A DNA stretch of 6,660 bases, from assembly GCA_003170995.1 (NCBI GenBank), contig PMXT01000019.1:1-6660 (forward strand), given 5' to 3'. The stretch is from Actinomycetota bacterium (GTDB taxonomy: Bacteria; Actinomycetota; Thermoleophilia; Gaiellales; Gaiellaceae). Positions 5,754 through 6,660 of this stretch are shown here, in pieces. The notes under the pieces were generated by a model, which saw only the letters and a list, made by a program, of their open reading frames with translations, was not told the origin of the DNA and did not search any database. The stretch's first letter is position 1. Every line of letters begins with the position of its first letter. The position numbers and the translations under genes are program-made.

Positions 5754-6660
5754 GCTGGCCTCGCCGGCAAGCGCGGGCGAACGCCCAAAGTCTTGAGCTG
5801 TTAGCTTGCTTATCTCAACCTCGAAGTCCCGATCGCTCCCCGCCGCGTACGACTCACTCTCGCGTTCGAGAACTTCAATGAACGCTTTTACGACCTCGGG
5901 ATCGAACTGCGTTCCCGCGCCTCGTTCGAGCCGTTCTCGCGCTTCTTCTACATACAGCGCAGTTCTGTACGGTCGATCGGACGTCATCGCACTATACGCG
6001 TCTGCGACCGCTACGAGACGTGCAAGTACGGATATACCTTCTCCGCCTCGCTGCTCCGGATAGCCCGTACCATCGAACCATTCGTGATGATGGCGAGCGG
6101 CGGCAGCTATCTCTTCGTATCCCTTAATTCGTCCGAGTATTGTCGCCCCGACCTCCGTATGATTTTCAATCGCCTGCCTCTCCACTCGTTTTAGTGGCCC
6201 TTCCTTTTCCAAGACGCCCGTCGGAACTCCGATTTTGCCAATATCGTGCAGCAACCCACATAGATGAGCTCGCTTTTGAGTGCTTTTAGGTAGTCCGAGT
6301 TGCTTAGCGATATCGTGAGCATAAACAGCTACTGTTGCCGAATGCCCCGCTGTGTAGTGGTCTCGAGCATCGAGCGCCGTTACAAGCGCAGTAGCAAACG
6401 ATACGTTCACGCTTTCGAGTTTCGTAATGGCATCTAAAAGTCGATCCGACGTCTCTCTTTGGGTTCGATAGAGAATAAAGAGCCGTTGAGTCACGAATGC
6501 TGGCGCCATAAATAGAAGCAGCGTCCATTTCGGAGCTTCTAAGTAAGCGTAGGCGAGAACGGCAATTATCGGTGCATATAAAAGAATCGATACGGCGTCT
6601 ATCAGCATCGTCATTTTTATTAATTTCGTTACCTGCGTTGTTTTTCGTACGGTTAGCGTC
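5745..6660 (-). CDS. HD-GYP domain protein with N-terminal membrane segments, probably cyclic-di-GMP phosphodiesterase (5' partial)
   Basis: Counting from the first ATG in view (6614), two hydrophobic segments lie at about residues 4-22 and 31-48. A linker helix (about 50-70) leads to an HD-GYP domain. All the expected motifs are present: YTAGHS (87-92), [11 protein letters not shown] (121-131, His123/Asp124), NHTEVGA (151-157), [12 protein letters not shown] (176-187), VADAYSAM (203-210) and SDRPYR (212-217). The metal-binding His and Asp residues are intact, so it should hydrolyse cyclic-di-GMP; activity is inferred from the family. There is no GGDEF domain. The frame stays open without a stop from 6614 to the window edge (adding [15 protein letters not shown]), and family members often have a longer membrane sensor part, so the real start is probably outside. 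It could instead start at 6614, giving 289 residues. GC content near its 5' end is low (42% over 6541-6660). Its 3' end overlaps the LAL gene tail to tail. Confidence 0.9.
   Translation of the reverse strand, partial: TLTVRKTTQVTKLIKMTMLIDAVSILLYAPIIAVLAYAYLEAPKWTLLLFMAPAFVTQRLFILYRTQRETSDRLLDAITKLESVNVSFATALVTALDARDHYTAGHSATVAVYAHDIAKQLGLPKSTQKRAHLCGLLHDIGKIGVPTGVLEKEGPLKRVERQAIENHTEVGATILGRIKGYEEIAAAARHHHEWFDGTGYPEQRGGEGISVLARLVAVADAYSAMTSDRPYRTALYVEEARERLERGAGTQFDPEVVKAFIEVLERESESYAAGSDRDFEVEISKLTAQDFGRSPALAGEASLV

Noticed and set aside
1..6660. Search by eye for a defence system, CRISPR array, mobile element or biosynthetic cluster
   Set aside because: No repeat array, transposase, integrase, nuclease, toxin-antitoxin pair or synthase is visible. 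The genes are ordinary envelope and regulatory types.

Overview
The window looks like chromosomal DNA from a high-GC Gram-positive bacterium. The best guess is an actinobacterium of the Thermoleophilia (Solirubrobacterales/Gaiellales) type. This rests on GC-rich codon use over most of the window, a PimA-like glycosyltransferase, a free-standing LuxR-type helix-turn-helix protein, a large LuxR (LAL) regulator and a membrane HD-GYP protein. It also rests on family resemblance recalled from memory rather than on a search, so the class-level assignment is tentative. No rRNA, tRNA, CRISPR array, transposase or integrase is visible.

Layout. Positions 1-222 hold no convincing gene, only one weak inverted repeat. 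A compact minus-strand operon runs from 2702 down to 223. Its first gene is a GT4 glycosyltransferase of PimA type, followed by an integral-membrane protein of the LPG-synthase-TM/flippase-like (UPF0104) family joined to it by a GTGA overlap, and then a 66-residue protein of unknown function. The divergent spacer 2703-2843 separates this operon from a plus-strand gene for an 87-residue protein that is almost only a LuxR-type DNA-binding domain. After a strong GC-rich hairpin (3112-3141), an 849-residue LAL/MalT-type regulator (ATPase, helical middle, C-terminal LuxR domain) runs rightward. It meets a minus-strand HD-GYP phosphodiesterase gene tail to tail, with a 9-base overlap. The HD-GYP gene remains open to the right edge and is probably cut by it.

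How the parts may work together. The left operon probably makes or handles an envelope glycolipid. The right half is regulatory: two LuxR-family DNA-binding proteins next to a probable cyclic-di-GMP hydrolase. No sequence evidence ties the regulators to the glycolipid operon except the shared divergent spacer, which holds a 7-bp inverted repeat that could be an operator.

The most notable signals are: (1) the three genes with their own upstream spacer each have a TAG-type TANNNT hexamer 6-8 bases before the start codon and no well-placed Shine-Dalgarno sequence, which suggests leaderless transcripts; (2) GC content falls from about 70% to about 43% within the intact LAL gene; (3) the glycosyltransferase has Arg where GT4 enzymes usually carry the second Glu of the EX7E motif. 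I do not see a clearly new multi-gene system.
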